Shown here piece after piece: positions 46,430-59,230 of a stretch of DNA of 64,000 nucleotides. The position numbers and the translations under genes were made by a program. The notes under the pieces are model-generated. The model did no database searches. It was not told where the DNA came from and saw only the letters and a program-made list of their open reading frames with translations. The stretch is from contig WFMF01000078.1 in assembly GCA_011033025.1 (NCBI GenBank), forward strand, positions 373,001-437,000, in the 5' to 3' direction. The DNA comes from Beroe forskalii (Eukaryota > Ctenophora > Nuda > Beroida > Beroidae). Positions within the stretch are counted from its first letter, which is position 1; every line of letters begins with the position of its first letter.

Positions 46430-49400
46430 AAAGGGTTTCAGCCCCCCGTCTTATAATCCTAAAAAAAATAAATTTTATTTTTTTAAAGGTCTTTTGGGGT
46501 TGGTGATGGGGGAAAGTCCTGGCAGGGGTTTTGGGGTTCTTAAAAATTTTTTGTCCTTCTTTTAAGGGGTTTTAAAAAGACCCCCGGCAAAAAATAAGGA
46601 GGAAAAAATTCCCCGGGTTTTTTTCCTTTTGCTAGTTTTAAATTTTTTCCATTATTAATTTTAAAAAATTTTTTTTTAATTTTTTCCCGGGGAACCGGAA
46701 GACAAAATCTAATTTCCTTTTTTTGTTTTAAAGTTTGAAAGGCGGGTTTTCCCCAGTTTTTAAAATTAATTTTTATTTTTTAAAAGTGGGTTCACTGGTT
46801 TTCAAGGAAAATTTCCAAGTAGCCGGCAGGGTGATAATAGGATGAAACTGGGGCTTCTTTCCATTCTCCAGGGATGCTTCTTTTTTTCTTCACCGGGGAA
46901 CCCCAGTTTTCCTGAAAATTTTTAAAATTTAAATATTCAAAAGAGAAGGCCCCGGTATCCCCCCCATATTTTTTAAAGTTTGGGCCCCCAATTTAAAAAA
47001 ATCGGGCCCCCCCAATTTCTTTGTTCCTTTGGGAGGTTGGAAAAAAATTCCCGGGACCCCGCAAAGGGTTTTCAAATTTTAGAAAAATTGGTTTGAAATT
47101 TGCTAATTTCTCAAAATAACGTTTAAAAAGTATCCGGGGTTTCATAAAAATCCAGTAAAAAAAGTTTTGTTTTTTACTAATTTAAATTCCATAATAATAG
47201 GGCCCCTTGGGGAACCCCCCCGGGTGGTTTTGCCCTTTGAAAACCCCCTCTTTCACAGGGTCTTTAGGTGACGGTAACCCCTTTTTCCGGAAAAAAATTA
47301 AAAAACCTGTCTCGGAATCCCCTTTTGTTTTCCCAACCCTTCAGGGGTCTTTTTTGCCTCAACTTTTTTTTTCCGGGGGTTCTTTCCCCCTTTATTTTTG
47401 TCTGGGTGGTTTTTGTTTTTTGGGTCCCTTTTCCCCTTTTGGGTTTTTATCCCGTTTCCAGGTACCCTTTAAAATATTTTTGGATTTTTTTTTAAGATTT
47501 CCTCCTTTTTTTAATTTTCCCAACTGAAATTTGGGGAAAAATATGAACAAACCCAATTTCTTTTTGAAATTTACATTTATAGTAAATTGATATTACATGA
47601 TTACTTTTTCCCGACTTGATCTTTTCTCCATCATCTAAATTGTGGGGTTTTGTTGAAAATTTTTTAATAAACCACTGTAGTACTGTCATCAATCAAAAAC
47701 ACGGTTATTTAATTCCCTAACCTTTTAAAAATCCTTGTTTTCTCCCTTGGAACCCCTTCCTTCTTTTTTCCGTTCCCCTTTCGGGCCTGGTGGGGGGGAG
47801 GTTCCCAAACCCCATGCCCAAAAGGGGGCCCCTACAATTCTTAACCATTTGGTTTATCTAGCCCTACCTACTAACATAGGATGTTTTTTAGCGACACTTT
47901 AAAACTCATAGCCCCTTTTTTGGCTTTACCCGATACGCTGTATGAAACAGTTTCATTTGCGTGTTTTACTGATCCCTTCACGCCCCCGGGGTTCCCTTTT
48001 TCCATTCGACTTTATTTTTGTCCATTTTTTTGGGGCCTTTCCCACCCGGGAGTGAAACAATCTTTCCCTTCCCCCCAGGAGGGTTCTTCAAATTTAACTT
48101 ATTAATAAAGGAAACGGGCCTTTCCCAAAAAGGTTTCAAAAAATAATATACTATTAAGTCTATATTGTTAGGGATCTTATTCACTTTGTTACGTTACAGC
48201 ACCCCTTCACTACCAATAAACTAGCCAGTAACTGAAGGACCCTTTTTGGCCCAGTACCCTCTTTTTGGAGCACTCCTCCGCCAAAAGAACCCAAACCCCG
48301 AAAACCCCCATCAAAACTCTCGAACAGCCCCCTCTGAGACTCTCTACCCCAAGTCGGGGCTCACCACTGACACGGCCCACGTGTTTTCCGTCGACTGCTA
48401 GTCCCCTTTTCCCTTTTTAGCCTTGTCCCTCTGCCGTCTTTTAAAAAAAAATTTTTTCCCCCAAAACCCCCGGGTTTTTTTTTAAAAGGGGGTTTTTAAA
48501 AATTTTTTTTTTTAAAAAATTAAAAAAAAAAAATTTTAAAGGGGGCCCCCCGGGGGGGTTTTTTGGGGGGGTTTTGGGGGGGTTTTTTGGGGGGGGAAAA
48601 AGGGGGGGGTTTCCCCCTTTTTTTTTGGGGGGGGGGGAACCCCCTTTTTTTTCCCGGGGGTTTTTTTCCCCTTTTTTTTAAGGGGGGGTTCCTGGGGGGT
48701 TTTTGGGGGGGTTGGGGGCCGGGGTTTTTTTGGGGGGGGGTTTTTGGGGGGGTTTTTTGGGGGGGGCCCCCGGGGCTTTTGGGGGGGGGTTTTGGGGGTT
48801 TTTTTCCCCCTTTTGGGGGGGGGTTGGGGGTTTTTTTGGGGGGGGTTTTTTGGGGGGTTTTGGGGGGGTTCCTTGGGGAAATTTTTTGGGGTTTTTTAAA
48901 TTTTTTCCCTTTTTCCCCCCCCTTTTTTTCCCGGGGGGTTTTTCCCCTTTTTTTTTTTTTTTGCCCCTTTTGGGGAAAACCCCCTTTTTTTTTTTTTTTT
49001 TGGGGGGGGGGTTGGGGTTTCCCGGGGGTTTTTGGGGGGGGTTTTGGGGGTTTTTTGGGGGGGAAAAACCCCCCGGGTTTTTTTGGGGGTTTTTTTTTGG
49101 GGGGGGGGCCCGGGGGGGGGGGGCCGGGGGGTTTTCCCCCCCCGGGGGGTTTTTGAGGGGGGTTCCTTTTTGGGGGGGCCCCGGGGGGGGGACCTTTTGG
49201 GGGGGGGTTTTTTTTTGGGGGGGGGGGTTTTTTTTTGGGGGGGGGGGTTTTTTGGGGGGGGGGGGGTTGGGGGGGGCCCGGGGGGGGTTTTTTTTTTTTT
49301 TTTTTCGGGGGGGTTTTTTTTTAATTTTGGGGTTTTGGGGGGTTTTTGGGGGGGTTTTTTTTTTGGGGGGGGGTTTTTTGGGGGGGCCCCGGGGGGTTTT

Positions 49401-49842
49401 CCCGGGGGGGAAAGGGGGGGCCTTTTTTTTTTTCCCCCCTTAACGCCCCCCGGGGGGGGGGTTTGGGGGAAAAACCTTTTCAATTTTTTTATTTTTAAAA
49501 AGGGTTTTAAAAAGGGTTTTTTTGGTTTATTTTTTTTTTTTTAAAGGGAATTACGGGGAAAAAAAAAAAATTTTTTTTTACCCCCAAAAAAAAAAATTTT
49601 AAAAAAAATTTGGTTTTTTTAACAAAAAAAAGGGGGAAAGGGTTTAAAAAATTTTTTTCCCCTTTTAAAAAAAAAAAGGGGCCCCTTTTTTTTTTTTGGG
49701 GGGCGGGGCCTTTTTAAATTTTTTTTTTTAAAAGGGAAAATTTTTTAGGGGTTTTTTGGGGGTTTTTCCCCTTTTTTTTAAAAAAAAAAAGGGGTTTTTT
49801 TTCCCCCCCAAACTTCCGGTTTTTTGGGGGGGGTTTTTTTTT
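46430..49842. other. Low-quality consensus, ending in pure homopolymer noise
   Basis: 46430-47540 and 47700-48160 show run inflation; 48430-49842 consists almost only of runs of 3-15 identical bases. Long glycine/phenylalanine or proline/lysine frames (48563-49544, both strands) are artefacts of these runs. Short islands (47550-47690, 48160-48400) look normal. The noise borders the start of the second 16-bp array, a place where assembly is expected to fail. Confidence 0.8.
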
Positions 49843-50643
49843 TGTACCTGGTGGGGTTCGTACCTGAGGTGGGGTTCGTACCTGGTGGGGTTCGTACCTG
49901 GTGGGGTTCGTACCTGGTGGGGTTGTACCTTGGGGTTCGTACCTGGTGGGGTTCGTACCTGGTGGGGTTCGTACCTGGTGGGGTTCGTACCTGGTGGGGT
50001 TCGTACCTGGTGGGGTTCGTACCTGGTGGGGTTCGTACCTGGTTGTTCGTACCTGGTGGGGTTCGTACCTGGTGGGGTTCGTACCTGGTGGGGTTCGTAC
50101 CTGGTGGGGTTCGTACCTGGTGGGGTTCGTACCTGGTGGGGTTCGTACCTGGTGGGGTTCGTACCTGGTGGGGTTCGTACCTGGTGGGGTTCGTACCTGG
50201 TGGGGTTCGTACCTGGTGGTTCGTACCTGGTGGGGTTCGTACCTGGTGGGGTTTCGTACCTGGTGGGGTTCGTACCTGGTGGGGGTTCGTACCTGGTGGG
50301 GTTCGTACCTGGTGGGGTTTGTACCTGGTGGGGTTCGTACCTGGTGGGGTTCGTACCTGGTGGGGTTCGTACCTGGTGGGGTTCGTACCTGGTGGGGTTC
50401 GTACCTGGTGGGGTTCCTGTGGGGTTCGTACCTGGTGGGGTTCGTACCTGTGGGGTTCGTACCTGGTGGGGTTCGTACCTGGTGGGGGTTCGTACCTGGT
50501 GGGGTTCGTACCTGGTGGGGTTCGTACCTGGTGGGGTTCGTACCTGGTGGGGTTCGTACCTGGTGGGGTTCGTACCTGGTGGGGTTCGTACCTGGTGGGG
50601 TTCGTACCTGGTGGGGTTCGTACCTGGTGGGGTTCGTACATGG
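49843..50643. repeat. 16-bp minisatellite array 2 (GGGTTCGTACCTGGTG)
   Basis: About 50 copies with scattered small indels (for example near 49922, 50043, 50217, 50412). Same unit, orientation and 3' flank as array 1. Multi-frame open reading follows from the stop-free 16-bp unit, as at 39210. Confidence 0.9.
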
Positions 50644-51647
50644 TGGTTAGTGAACTTCCTGAGTGTCACTGTCTGCTCCAGCTTCAACGCCTTCAGGAAC
50701 TTCCAGATGGTGGGATAACTCTGGACGCCCTTTCCTCCTTCTCTCATGTATTCACCACCAGCTGTTTGAATGCAGCCTTTTTCTCTTTCCCTTTTTGACA
50801 TTCAACTCTGACTTCTCTTTTGCTTGGGAACTGATCATGGTTGCTTCAGCCCATGTCTTTTCACTCGAAATATTTTTGTTGTTTACAGCAGCTGCAGTGT
50901 TATTACCAGCTCTTCCTGATGCAATAGAATCACGCTTTAGATTTACGAGTTATGAGTTTTGGACGCACAAAGAATGAAACAGCAAAGATTAATAAAGGTA
51001 GTGCTTGTAATTATTTGAGGCAGTGACTTGTTGACGTTTGCGATGTGCAGCTAATCGCCCATCATGTGTTGGATTATTAAGGGAAATAACTTAATTGGGT
51101 ACTTGGGAACTGGAGAATTGCAACGTTTTTTAAAATAAATATTTGCATATTGATTGCGTTTCATTTCTGAGCGCCTTTATCCCTACTAAGGTTCTGAAGC
51201 TCACCAGCACCTCTCTGTTTACCTGCGTTTTCATGCAGATGGTTCTGATATTCTTTATGTCAGTCCCTTCTCTTTTTGATATATATCTGATGGTTCAGCA
51301 CATTTGGCAAGTCGTAGCCATTTCTTGAGAGGGCGGGTTGCACATGCCTCCATCTGTAATACACCACTCTCAGTACAGCGGTATACCATGATATCCCATG
51401 TCATGGCATGAGGTGGTTGCCTCTCTCACTCTCTAGACTCCACATTTGATTGAAAACCCACGGTGGGGCTGGCAATGTGCCGAAATGTAATATCAACATA
51501 TTGAATAATGATATAGATAAAATTCAGATATAACTGCCACTCCACAATGACATCATGTTAAAAATAACACCGAGAAAAATAAATTCCTGTGTGGTAGAAA
51601 TTTCCTTCTTTTGGGAGATGCTTCATTTGAGGTATGATATTAGAAAC

Positions 51648-52161
51648 TTACTCCTTTCCTGAACCAGGAATCTGTACTATGTTCAAGCCGTGGCTGGATA
51701 TCCTTTGATTCACTTCTGTTAAGAATTCTGAGAACTGTCTTTTGGTACCAGAGAATACCCCACTTCCATCATCAATATATCGTTTTACATGAAAAGCTGC
51801 GGGGTCATTTTCACACATAGTACGATGTAAAAAGGGGGTTTCATTAATAGTTGTCGCTATGTTCTCATTAGGAAATATAGGATATAGCTCCCTCCATGGA
51901 ACCGTCAATAATATCCTTGAATAAGTCATCCAACTCCCCCTTCCATAGAAGCAGTCTTCGATTCTGTAGGACGCCAAAAGCTACACTGCTTACTTCACAC
52001 TCAGTACGAGCCTTATAGAAGGCAACTTCTTGTTCCATCTTCTTGTTAAGTCTTAGAACTTCATTCTCAAACTTGGCCTCTCTTCTTTCATCAAAGTTCC
52101 ATCGACAGCACCAAATGTCAGGGGAAACTTCTCTTGGTCTGCCACAATTGTGCTGCTTCAT
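51648..52161 (-). mobile_element. Reverse-transcriptase fragment
   Basis: The minus strand encodes VKRYIDDGSGVFSG, the RT active-site box (YIDD), followed by FLTEVNQRISSHGLNI. The upstream part is rich in charged residues with NKKMEQEVAFYKAR. Class uncertain; possibly Penelope-like or another non-LTR RT. Short, broken copy, absent from flank copy 1. Confidence 0.5.
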
Positions 52162-53191
52162 TTACTGCTGCAGCAGTTGATGGAAATTCAATTTATGTCT
52201 GAGACTGATGGTCGTGGAAGAAGCTTCGCTGTCAGTCCCTTCTCTTTCTGTTAAAGTACTGATGGTTCAGCACATTCGGCTAGTCGTAGCCATTTCTTGA
52301 GAAGGCAGGTTGCACATGCCTCCATTTTTGGTACACCACAGCAGTATATCATGAAATCCCATGTCATGGTATGAGGTGGTTGCCTCTCTCTCTCTCTAGA
52401 CTCCACATTTCCTTCCTTTGGGAAATGTTTCATTTGAAAAATATTAACAACTTTCTCCTTTCCTGAACCATGAATCTGTACTACGTATATACAAGTTGGT
52501 CGGTGAAATTCTTAACTATCACGGGCCACTGCCATCCTGGCCCAAACTTTTCGGCTTTTCTCTCTTTCATGTATTCAACACCTGCTGTTTAAAAATATTT
52601 GCTTAGTGATTTCGAACGCCCTTTCCTCTAAAATATATTCATATTCATTTTCCTGACACACTGACACCGGTCATATGACAGGCTGCTCATAGGTCTTCAA
52701 AGTACAATTCACCTGATTCTTGCTAGGCTCGAAGTGACAGTTTCTCTGCTACCTTCTTTACTATCATTGGCCTTTGCCATCTTATCTTGGTCCAAACTCT
52801 GAACACCCTTTTCTCTTTCTCTCTTACATATTTTATTCAACACCAGCTAATTAATAAAAGTTAGAAAATATTTGTGTATTGCTTGCTGCCTCTTATCTTG
52901 GTTTGAACTGCAGGTTGAACTGCAGCTGTAGCTGCAGGGGTTTATTTCCGTCGCCACGATGAAGAATAAACCAGGATTGTTGAGGTATTGAGTTAACCTC
53001 GCCCACTTGTCTCACTTTCTGAAAGTCGTTTTATTTATTAAGTTATTATAGTCTCTGTCACTCGGCGACACGACTGCTGAAGTGTCCAAGACTCTTTGGA
53101 ACAGTTCTTGTACAAATGTTATTGGAATTTTCTAGGAATGATCTGGAAAATGATTTCCTTTCCCTCACTTCTAAGTGAAGGAAGGAATGTA

Positions 53192-53237
53192 ACAACCGAT
53201 ACTACAAACCTCTAAAGAGGTTTGTAGTATCGGTTGT
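53192..53237. repeat. 46-bp perfect palindrome, second copy
   Basis: Identical to 41368-41413. Confidence 0.85.
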
Positions 53238-53250
53238 AGACTCTTCATGG

Positions 53251-54179
53251 TATTTATATTTTGTATTTTGACTTCAATCTTATTTGACTTTAATCTTAGT
53301 ACGTTTAACTAAAATTAATAAGGCTGAAATTCATACACTTTAATTTCGCACTTTTCATTTCATAAAATCGGGTGGTCCTGGATGGCCAGGATGCCACCTG
53401 CAGGTCCCGTTAGCAAGTCCTGTTAGCCAGTGCATCTAACCCCTTGACCACCGCAGGTAGCCTCCAGTCTGTCCTCGACCACCGTCTTTAAAAGGCCCAC
53501 GCCCCTGTCCTAGCAATTAAATGTAACCACTCCTAGGGCACAAACAAGCGTTTTTATTCATTACAAATCTACGACTTTCTTCTATCTTTCTATGGAGTGT
53601 CCAATAATCCAAACATCCAATATGGGCAGCAAGTATGTAGAAAACATGCGGTTTGTAGCCCAATAGTTATGGGACTAGAATGGAACACGTCATTCCCCTC
53701 CGGAGAAAGCAACCCAGAGTTTGGTACCAGATTTACAATACTCAGTGAACTGGAAAAATACATTCTTGTTAAAGATGTACCTATAGAATTCAGTGTTAAG
53801 GAAATAACAGAAGCACTACCCTACTAAATTTGTGTCAGATTTTTTTTGCCTTTTCGAATTGGTACCTTTTTTGTTCGTGATTTTTGGCAATTTTTTCCCT
53901 CACCAATGGCCTTTTTGTGTATACAAATAATAATCCAATTGCTACGACATCAAAGATTTAAAGCAATCCATATTTATGCAATTTGACGACAGAGTTATGA
54001 GACAAGCAACTGAAATGAATCGTCAAATATGTTAAACAAAATCCAATATTACACTATCCCATCGCCAATAACCGCAGCAGACCAGCAGATATCTGTGTGG
54101 AAATTTAGGAAAAATGAGGAAATTTCATAATTTCAGTGGAAATTTTTGGCAAAGGACAGTAAAGCTCAACTTATTTAGA
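53251..54179. other. Clean counterpart of the garbled 44.4-46.1 kb segment
   Basis: Matches 44390-44700 and 45745-46150. It contains a short frame (53597-53827) also present in the other copy but shifted there, so it is probably not coding. Confidence 0.55.
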
Positions 54180-55060
54180 TTGCAAGATTTCGAAATTCAT
54201 TCCGTTTTAGGTTTCTTGTAACAATCACTATGAGGTTACAATTTCATCTACTTAGAATGTCTGGCTTCTGGGGGATGCCGCCCCCAGACACCTGTTTGTC
54301 ATTCGAAATTCTTATCGTTTTAGGTTTCTTGTGTTAGTTACCTTGAAATTTCGGCTAAAATTAGAGTTAGAAACACTAAGAGACCTGACAATTTCTTTTA
54401 GGTACTCAGAATGTCTGGCTTCTGGGGACTACCGCCCCCAGACCGCTGCTTATCATTCGAAATTCATTCCTCTTTAGGTTTCTTTTTTCAGCCACCCTGA
54501 AATTTCGGTAAGAATAAGGATAACAATCATTATAAGGTTACAATTTCATCTAATCAGAACGTGTGGCTTCTGGGGGCTGCCGCCTCCAGACCCCTGCTTG
54601 TCATTCGGAATTCATTCCTCTTTAGGTTTCTTGCATAATGTCCCTTGAAATTTCGGCTAAAATTGGGGTAAGAATCACTGAGGTTACAATTTTGTCTACT
54701 CAGAACGTCTGGCGTCTGGGGGCTGCTGCCCTCAGACCCCTGCTTTTCATCTCAAATTCACCTCGTTTAAGGTTTCTTGTGTTAGTTACCTTGAAATTTC
54801 GGCTAAAATTAGGGTAAGAATCCTTAAGAGGTGACAATTTCATTTACTCAGAACGTCTGGCTTCTGGGGGCTGCCGCCGGCCCAGACCCCTGCTTGTCAA
54901 TCGAAATCCATTTTGCCTTAGATTTCCTATGCCCAGCACCTTGACATTCGGCTAAATTTAGGGTAAAAATCATTATCAGGCGTCAATTACTCAATTTTAT
55001 TTTCACAGAACGTCTGACTTGGCTTCTGGTGGCTTACCCCAAGACACATGCTTGGTTTTT
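54180..55060. repeat. ~150-bp satellite array
   Basis: Six units. The anchor GTCTGGCTTCTGGGGG starts at 54259, 54413, 54561, 54708, 54855 and (diverged) 55012. Each unit has a small palindrome around TCTGGGGGCTGCCGCCCCCA and a GGTTTCTTG...CCTTGAAATTTCGG block. Confidence 0.85.
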
Positions 55061-55081
55061 CTCATGAAATAAAGTGGTATA

Positions 55082-58000
55082 GTCCAACGCATTTTTGCAT
55101 AAAAAAGGGCTGACCCCCGAAATCGAAAATAACAAGCTGATTTCACATGGATCAGTTCATATTGAGTCCCATGAGGTCACAGAAAAAAATTTACCAAAAT
55201 CTGAGTGGGGCAAATATGATTTTTTTCGATTTTCTCTCAGGCGCGTAGGCGCATATGTTCAAAATAGGATATCTCAGCTTCTGAATGAGATACAGAGCTC
55301 CATGAATACCTCAAAATGACCGCAATGTTCGAATTATGTTGGGCGGATGAGGTTTCCAAGGCTCTCAGACCCTTACTTTTCGAGATATCATCGATAAACC
55401 TATACACGAGTAGCTTATTTGAGCATACTCAGGTAATATGTGTATAATTCCAACAAATTTCGACAATAGCCACCAAAAATTGAAAACATTAAGCTGATTA
55501 TGCATGGATCAGAGGTAGGGGAGATAGGCGGCAAATGGGACAGTTTGTCAAATGGGACAGCTTCATATCTCACTTAATTTTGGTCACTATGTAACATGAG
55601 ACCTTTGAATATGTTCCAATTAGTGGAACATAGATGGGAATTGAATTGCAGGTTGAATGCAATAAGAATCACGGTTTAAGGCTACAAAGCTGAACAGAAG
55701 TCATCAGAACTAGGAAGTTGAGATTTTCATTTCGACTGTTGTGTTCGCATTATTGTTTTTAGGTCGCTTTTTCGGTTTTATAGCCGATATCAGACATCTT
55801 ATGATGTTATTCAAACGTCAAAAACGTTGCTTCTCTAATATTCAGAATATATTATGCGAATTATGCATGCCATGTGAAATCGTCAAATGGGACAGATCGA
55901 AATTTGGAAAATGGGACACCCTTTCGGCAGAATATTTCCATCTCATTAAACGTATTATTGCTTTTTGACCAACTTGAATTAATAGAAATAGCGTATTTTT
56001 CATCATGGAACAGCCGTACTGGTGTATTCGGCATTTTCTCATCAACTTCGAAAATTTTTCTCTCTTATTCCAGGCTAAAACTGATTATGGCATGTTTGCA
56101 CGGTTTTTTCAAATCTGATCAAAAAGTCCATTTCTAATGCACAAAAATATCAAAATGACATCAGACACCCAATATCAGGCAGCAGACAACTATGGGGACT
56201 GGGTTTTTGCGTGATGGGACAGGGTGTCCCATTTGGTAATCATGGCACTTATAAAATGGGACACTGTCCGTCAAATGGGACAGCTCATTATCTCAGAAAC
56301 CATTCATATTAATGACCTTGGAATGTGCAACAGAACATATTTCCACAATTCGAGTATCCTGGAACATAAATTTCACACAAAGCGTAGATCCATTCATTCA
56401 AAATGTTCATCTCAAATTTTTGTCCCATTTGCCGCCTATCTCCCCTAAGTGGATCAGTTGATGTCACAAAATAAGATCTGAGAGGATTGAATCCTGATTT
56501 TATGCCATGTTTATGATTATGTTTGTAAGTTTTGGAATTTGTATTGACTTCATTGTGAGCATTCTGTTTAAATGAGTTTAAATCATTCCAATGGACATTC
56601 CTACCAGGCTTGAATTGTTAGTAAAGATATGCTCTTAACTCTCAGGAAATGATTGACGGGCTAAAAATATACCAACTGCTTGAGTACACCAGTGCTAATT
56701 ATATGATTGGTATCTCAGGTAAGCTTCTAAAATACCAGCAAAGGCTAAATTGAATTGAATTTTGGCTCACATTCGTCCAGTAGCGACAAATTGATGCAAT
56801 TCAAGAGGCAGATGTAATAGAACTGCCCATAAAAGCCCATGATGGCATGATGATGCAACAACACATGGTTACTTTGGAGTGAAACCCCCTTGGTAGTTAG
56901 ATTTTGGAATTAGGTTCAAGGGATATACCTATCCTAAAACCCAACTTTCTTACCATCTTGGAGTGCTTCCAAGACCATTACTTAAACTATTAGACATTCT
57001 TTTGGAACCTGGATGATGACAATGGAAAGATTCAGAGTGAAATTCTTGAGTTGTGGTTAACATGCTTGAGGAGGACTCTCTGATTTAGCGACAGAATGGT
57101 GATGATTGGAACACAATATTGAAGATTGATTGAATAATATATATCATGTATGATTCTTCAATTTTGAGCTCAAGAAATTAGACATTCTATGGAAAATTTC
57201 AATCCCTATCTCTGCTTGAGTTTTGTTTGTGATGAGATTTTCTACAGTTCCATACTCCATAGAAATATTAAAGATTGCTACTGAGGACTTGTGACTCTAT
57301 TATAATAATACCAGTTGACTTCTGAAATTTGAGCACTGAAAACTAGAATCCCAGATAGTAGATAGGAAATACCACCATGGCCAACTCAAGACTCCTAAAT
57401 CTCTTGGAAGTTCCTGAGTGAGGTTTTGAAACCACAATTGTTCATCGAAAAGAATACATTCCATTCAAAAGGACCACTTTACATAAACAATAACATCATA
57501 GAAATGATGCATATCCTGATAATCAACATGACATCAAGTTTGCAAACGAATGTGGGTCCCAAGACCCATGCTTTGTGAGTATTTCTATTATCTTCACTGA
57601 AGAAATAATAATAGCTGAACATATTGATAGCATCTCTGTGGGTTCGAGTGCTTCTTACTTTCTTAATCATGTGTGTTTTTGGATGTGGTTTAATTTGAAC
57701 TCTTATCTAGAACTGTGATTCTAACTCTAAGGCTATAAACAATAACATCATTGAAATGTATCCACTATCCAGTTTCGAGTCAAAAGTCACTCCAATGCTC
57801 CGATAATTTGGATTTTTGGATGTCTTCTTTGCATTTGAACTGATATCTATTGCTTTGATGGGCAGTTCTATAACATATGCCTCTCGAATTGTAACACTTT
57901 GTTGCCACTGATCAAATGTGAGCCAAAATTCAATTCAATATAGCCTTTGCTGGTATCATATAACTAGCACTGGAGTACTCAAGTAGTTGGTATATTTTTA

Positions 58001-58579
58001 GCCCGTCAATTATTTCCTGAGAGTTAAGAGCATATCTTTACTAACAATTCAAGCCTGGTAGGAATGGCCATTGGAATGATTTAAACTCATCTAAGCAGAA
58101 TGCTCACAATGAAGACAATACAAATTCCAAAACTTACAAACATAATCATAATTTCCGATAATCAGGATTCAATCCTCTCATAACTTAGATTAAGACTATT
58201 TTGTGACATCAACTGATCCACTTACCTCTGATCCATGCATAATCAGCTTAATATTTTCAATTTTTGGTGGCTTTTGTCGAAATTTGTTGGAATTATACAC
58301 ATATTACAGCTGCGTATGCTCAAATAAGCTACTTGCGTATAGGTTTATCGATGATATCTCGAAAAGTAAGGGTCTGAAAGCCTTGGAAACCTCATCCGCC
58401 CAACATAATTCGACCATAATCCGCCCAACATAATTCGAAAATCGAAAAAAATCATATTTGCCCCACTCAGATTTTGGTAAACTTTTTTCTGTGACCTCAT
58501 GGGACTCAATATGAACTGATCCATGTGAAATCAGCTTGTTATTTTCGATTTCGGGGGTCAGTGCAAAAATGCGTTGGAC
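55082..58579. mobile_element. LTIR element, copy 2, TA-flanked
   Basis: Same ends as copy 1 (GTCCAACGCATTTTTGCA), with TA at 55080-55081 and 58580-58581. Middle part (56760-57900) matches 24350-25530 of copy 1 in inverse orientation. The left repeat is interrupted by a 928-bp MITE. Without insertions the two copies are both about 2.6-2.7 kb. No transposase recognised. Near 58415-58440 the phrase CCGCCCAACATAATTCGA is doubled, and part of the right repeat is missing. Confidence 0.85.
55518..56445. mobile_element. 928-bp TA-flanked MITE nested in LTIR copy 2
   Basis: Ends GGGGAGATAGGCGGCAAATG and complement, flanked by TA (55516-55517, 56446-56447). The empty site is visible in LTIR copy 1 near 24040 (AGAGGTAAGTGG). 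The word AAATGGGACA recurs many times inside, in both orientations. No transposase ORF. Confidence 0.9.
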
Positions 58580-58769
58580 TAGTACATTAGAACAATAGCA
58601 AAATTTGAGGTCGTCCTTTGCGAGCGAAGCGAGCGGGCCACAGAAAGCATGAAAATATGTCTGTGTGGAAATTTTAAATTTTTTGGATATGGGTACACTA
58701 TTACAGTCAATGATCATTGATTATCTCGGAGTAAAAACTATGGGGTGGGGTTGCTATAAGTAACTTAGA

Positions 58770-59230
58770 CCCTGTTTTCCGTACCCAAAAGAAATGCATA
58801 CGAATAATGTTCGGTGATACTAACTTGTTTCTAGAAATTTCGCACCTGTGTAAGAGCTCGTCCAATCGATAAGCAAAAAACTTGGCAAAGAATTTTTCTG
58901 TAGAGAATCGTCTAAGCCTCTTTCACCCATGAAAACTTATTAACAGTACAAAATTTATATCGACTAAGAAGTATCATGGAACTTGTGAAAATAGTTCAGT
59001 CTAAGGAGCCCAAGCCTATCTATCAGACCCTCAACATATCAAAGCGCGGTGGCAACAGGTTCCTGACAACCAGAGCCATCTATCTATTTTCATATAGGGC
59101 ACCATGGCTCTGGAATTGTTTTAGGAAACTTCAAGACTTGAGAATTTTGGCCTTGATAGTGATGAAAATTTGATAAAATCTGTCCTTAAGAAATCTCCTA
59201 GAAACACAAAAGTCAGGTTCAGAAAACTGG
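58770..59230 (+). pseudogene. Probable LINE C-terminal relic
   Basis: QKKCIRIMFGDTNLFLEISH is readable at about 58791-58850. It resembles the QKRxxRxIxG motif of the region after the RT in CR1/jockey/RTE-type LINEs. Later pieces (LFHP, IYRAPWLWN-like) are in different frames with several stops. An old, broken fragment; class uncertain. Confidence 0.35.

Larger units (their letters stand above)
50644..53250. repeat. Array-flanking segmental repeat, copy 2
   Basis: Collinear with 39692-41470 but longer. A sub-block with AGTCCCTTCTCTTT, TGATGGTTCAGCACAT and CAGGTTGCACATGCC is present twice (about 51256-51430 and 52238-52410), bracketing the RT fragment at 51648-52161. Confidence 0.75.

Noticed and set aside
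48563-49544. Long Gly/Phe-rich and Pro/Lys-rich open frames on both strands
   Set aside because: They lie in sequence made of homopolymer runs. The frames follow from the runs and the sequence is probably not real.
49728-50801. Six-frame long ORFs over the 16-bp array (also 39126-39953)
   Set aside because: The unit has no stop in any frame and is not a multiple of 3, so open frames on both strands are automatic. No start context, splice partner or signal peptide supports a gene.
57630-57650. GGTTCGAGTGC resembling a tRNA B box
   Set aside because: Part of the LTIR middle, also present inverted in copy 1; no A box upstream.
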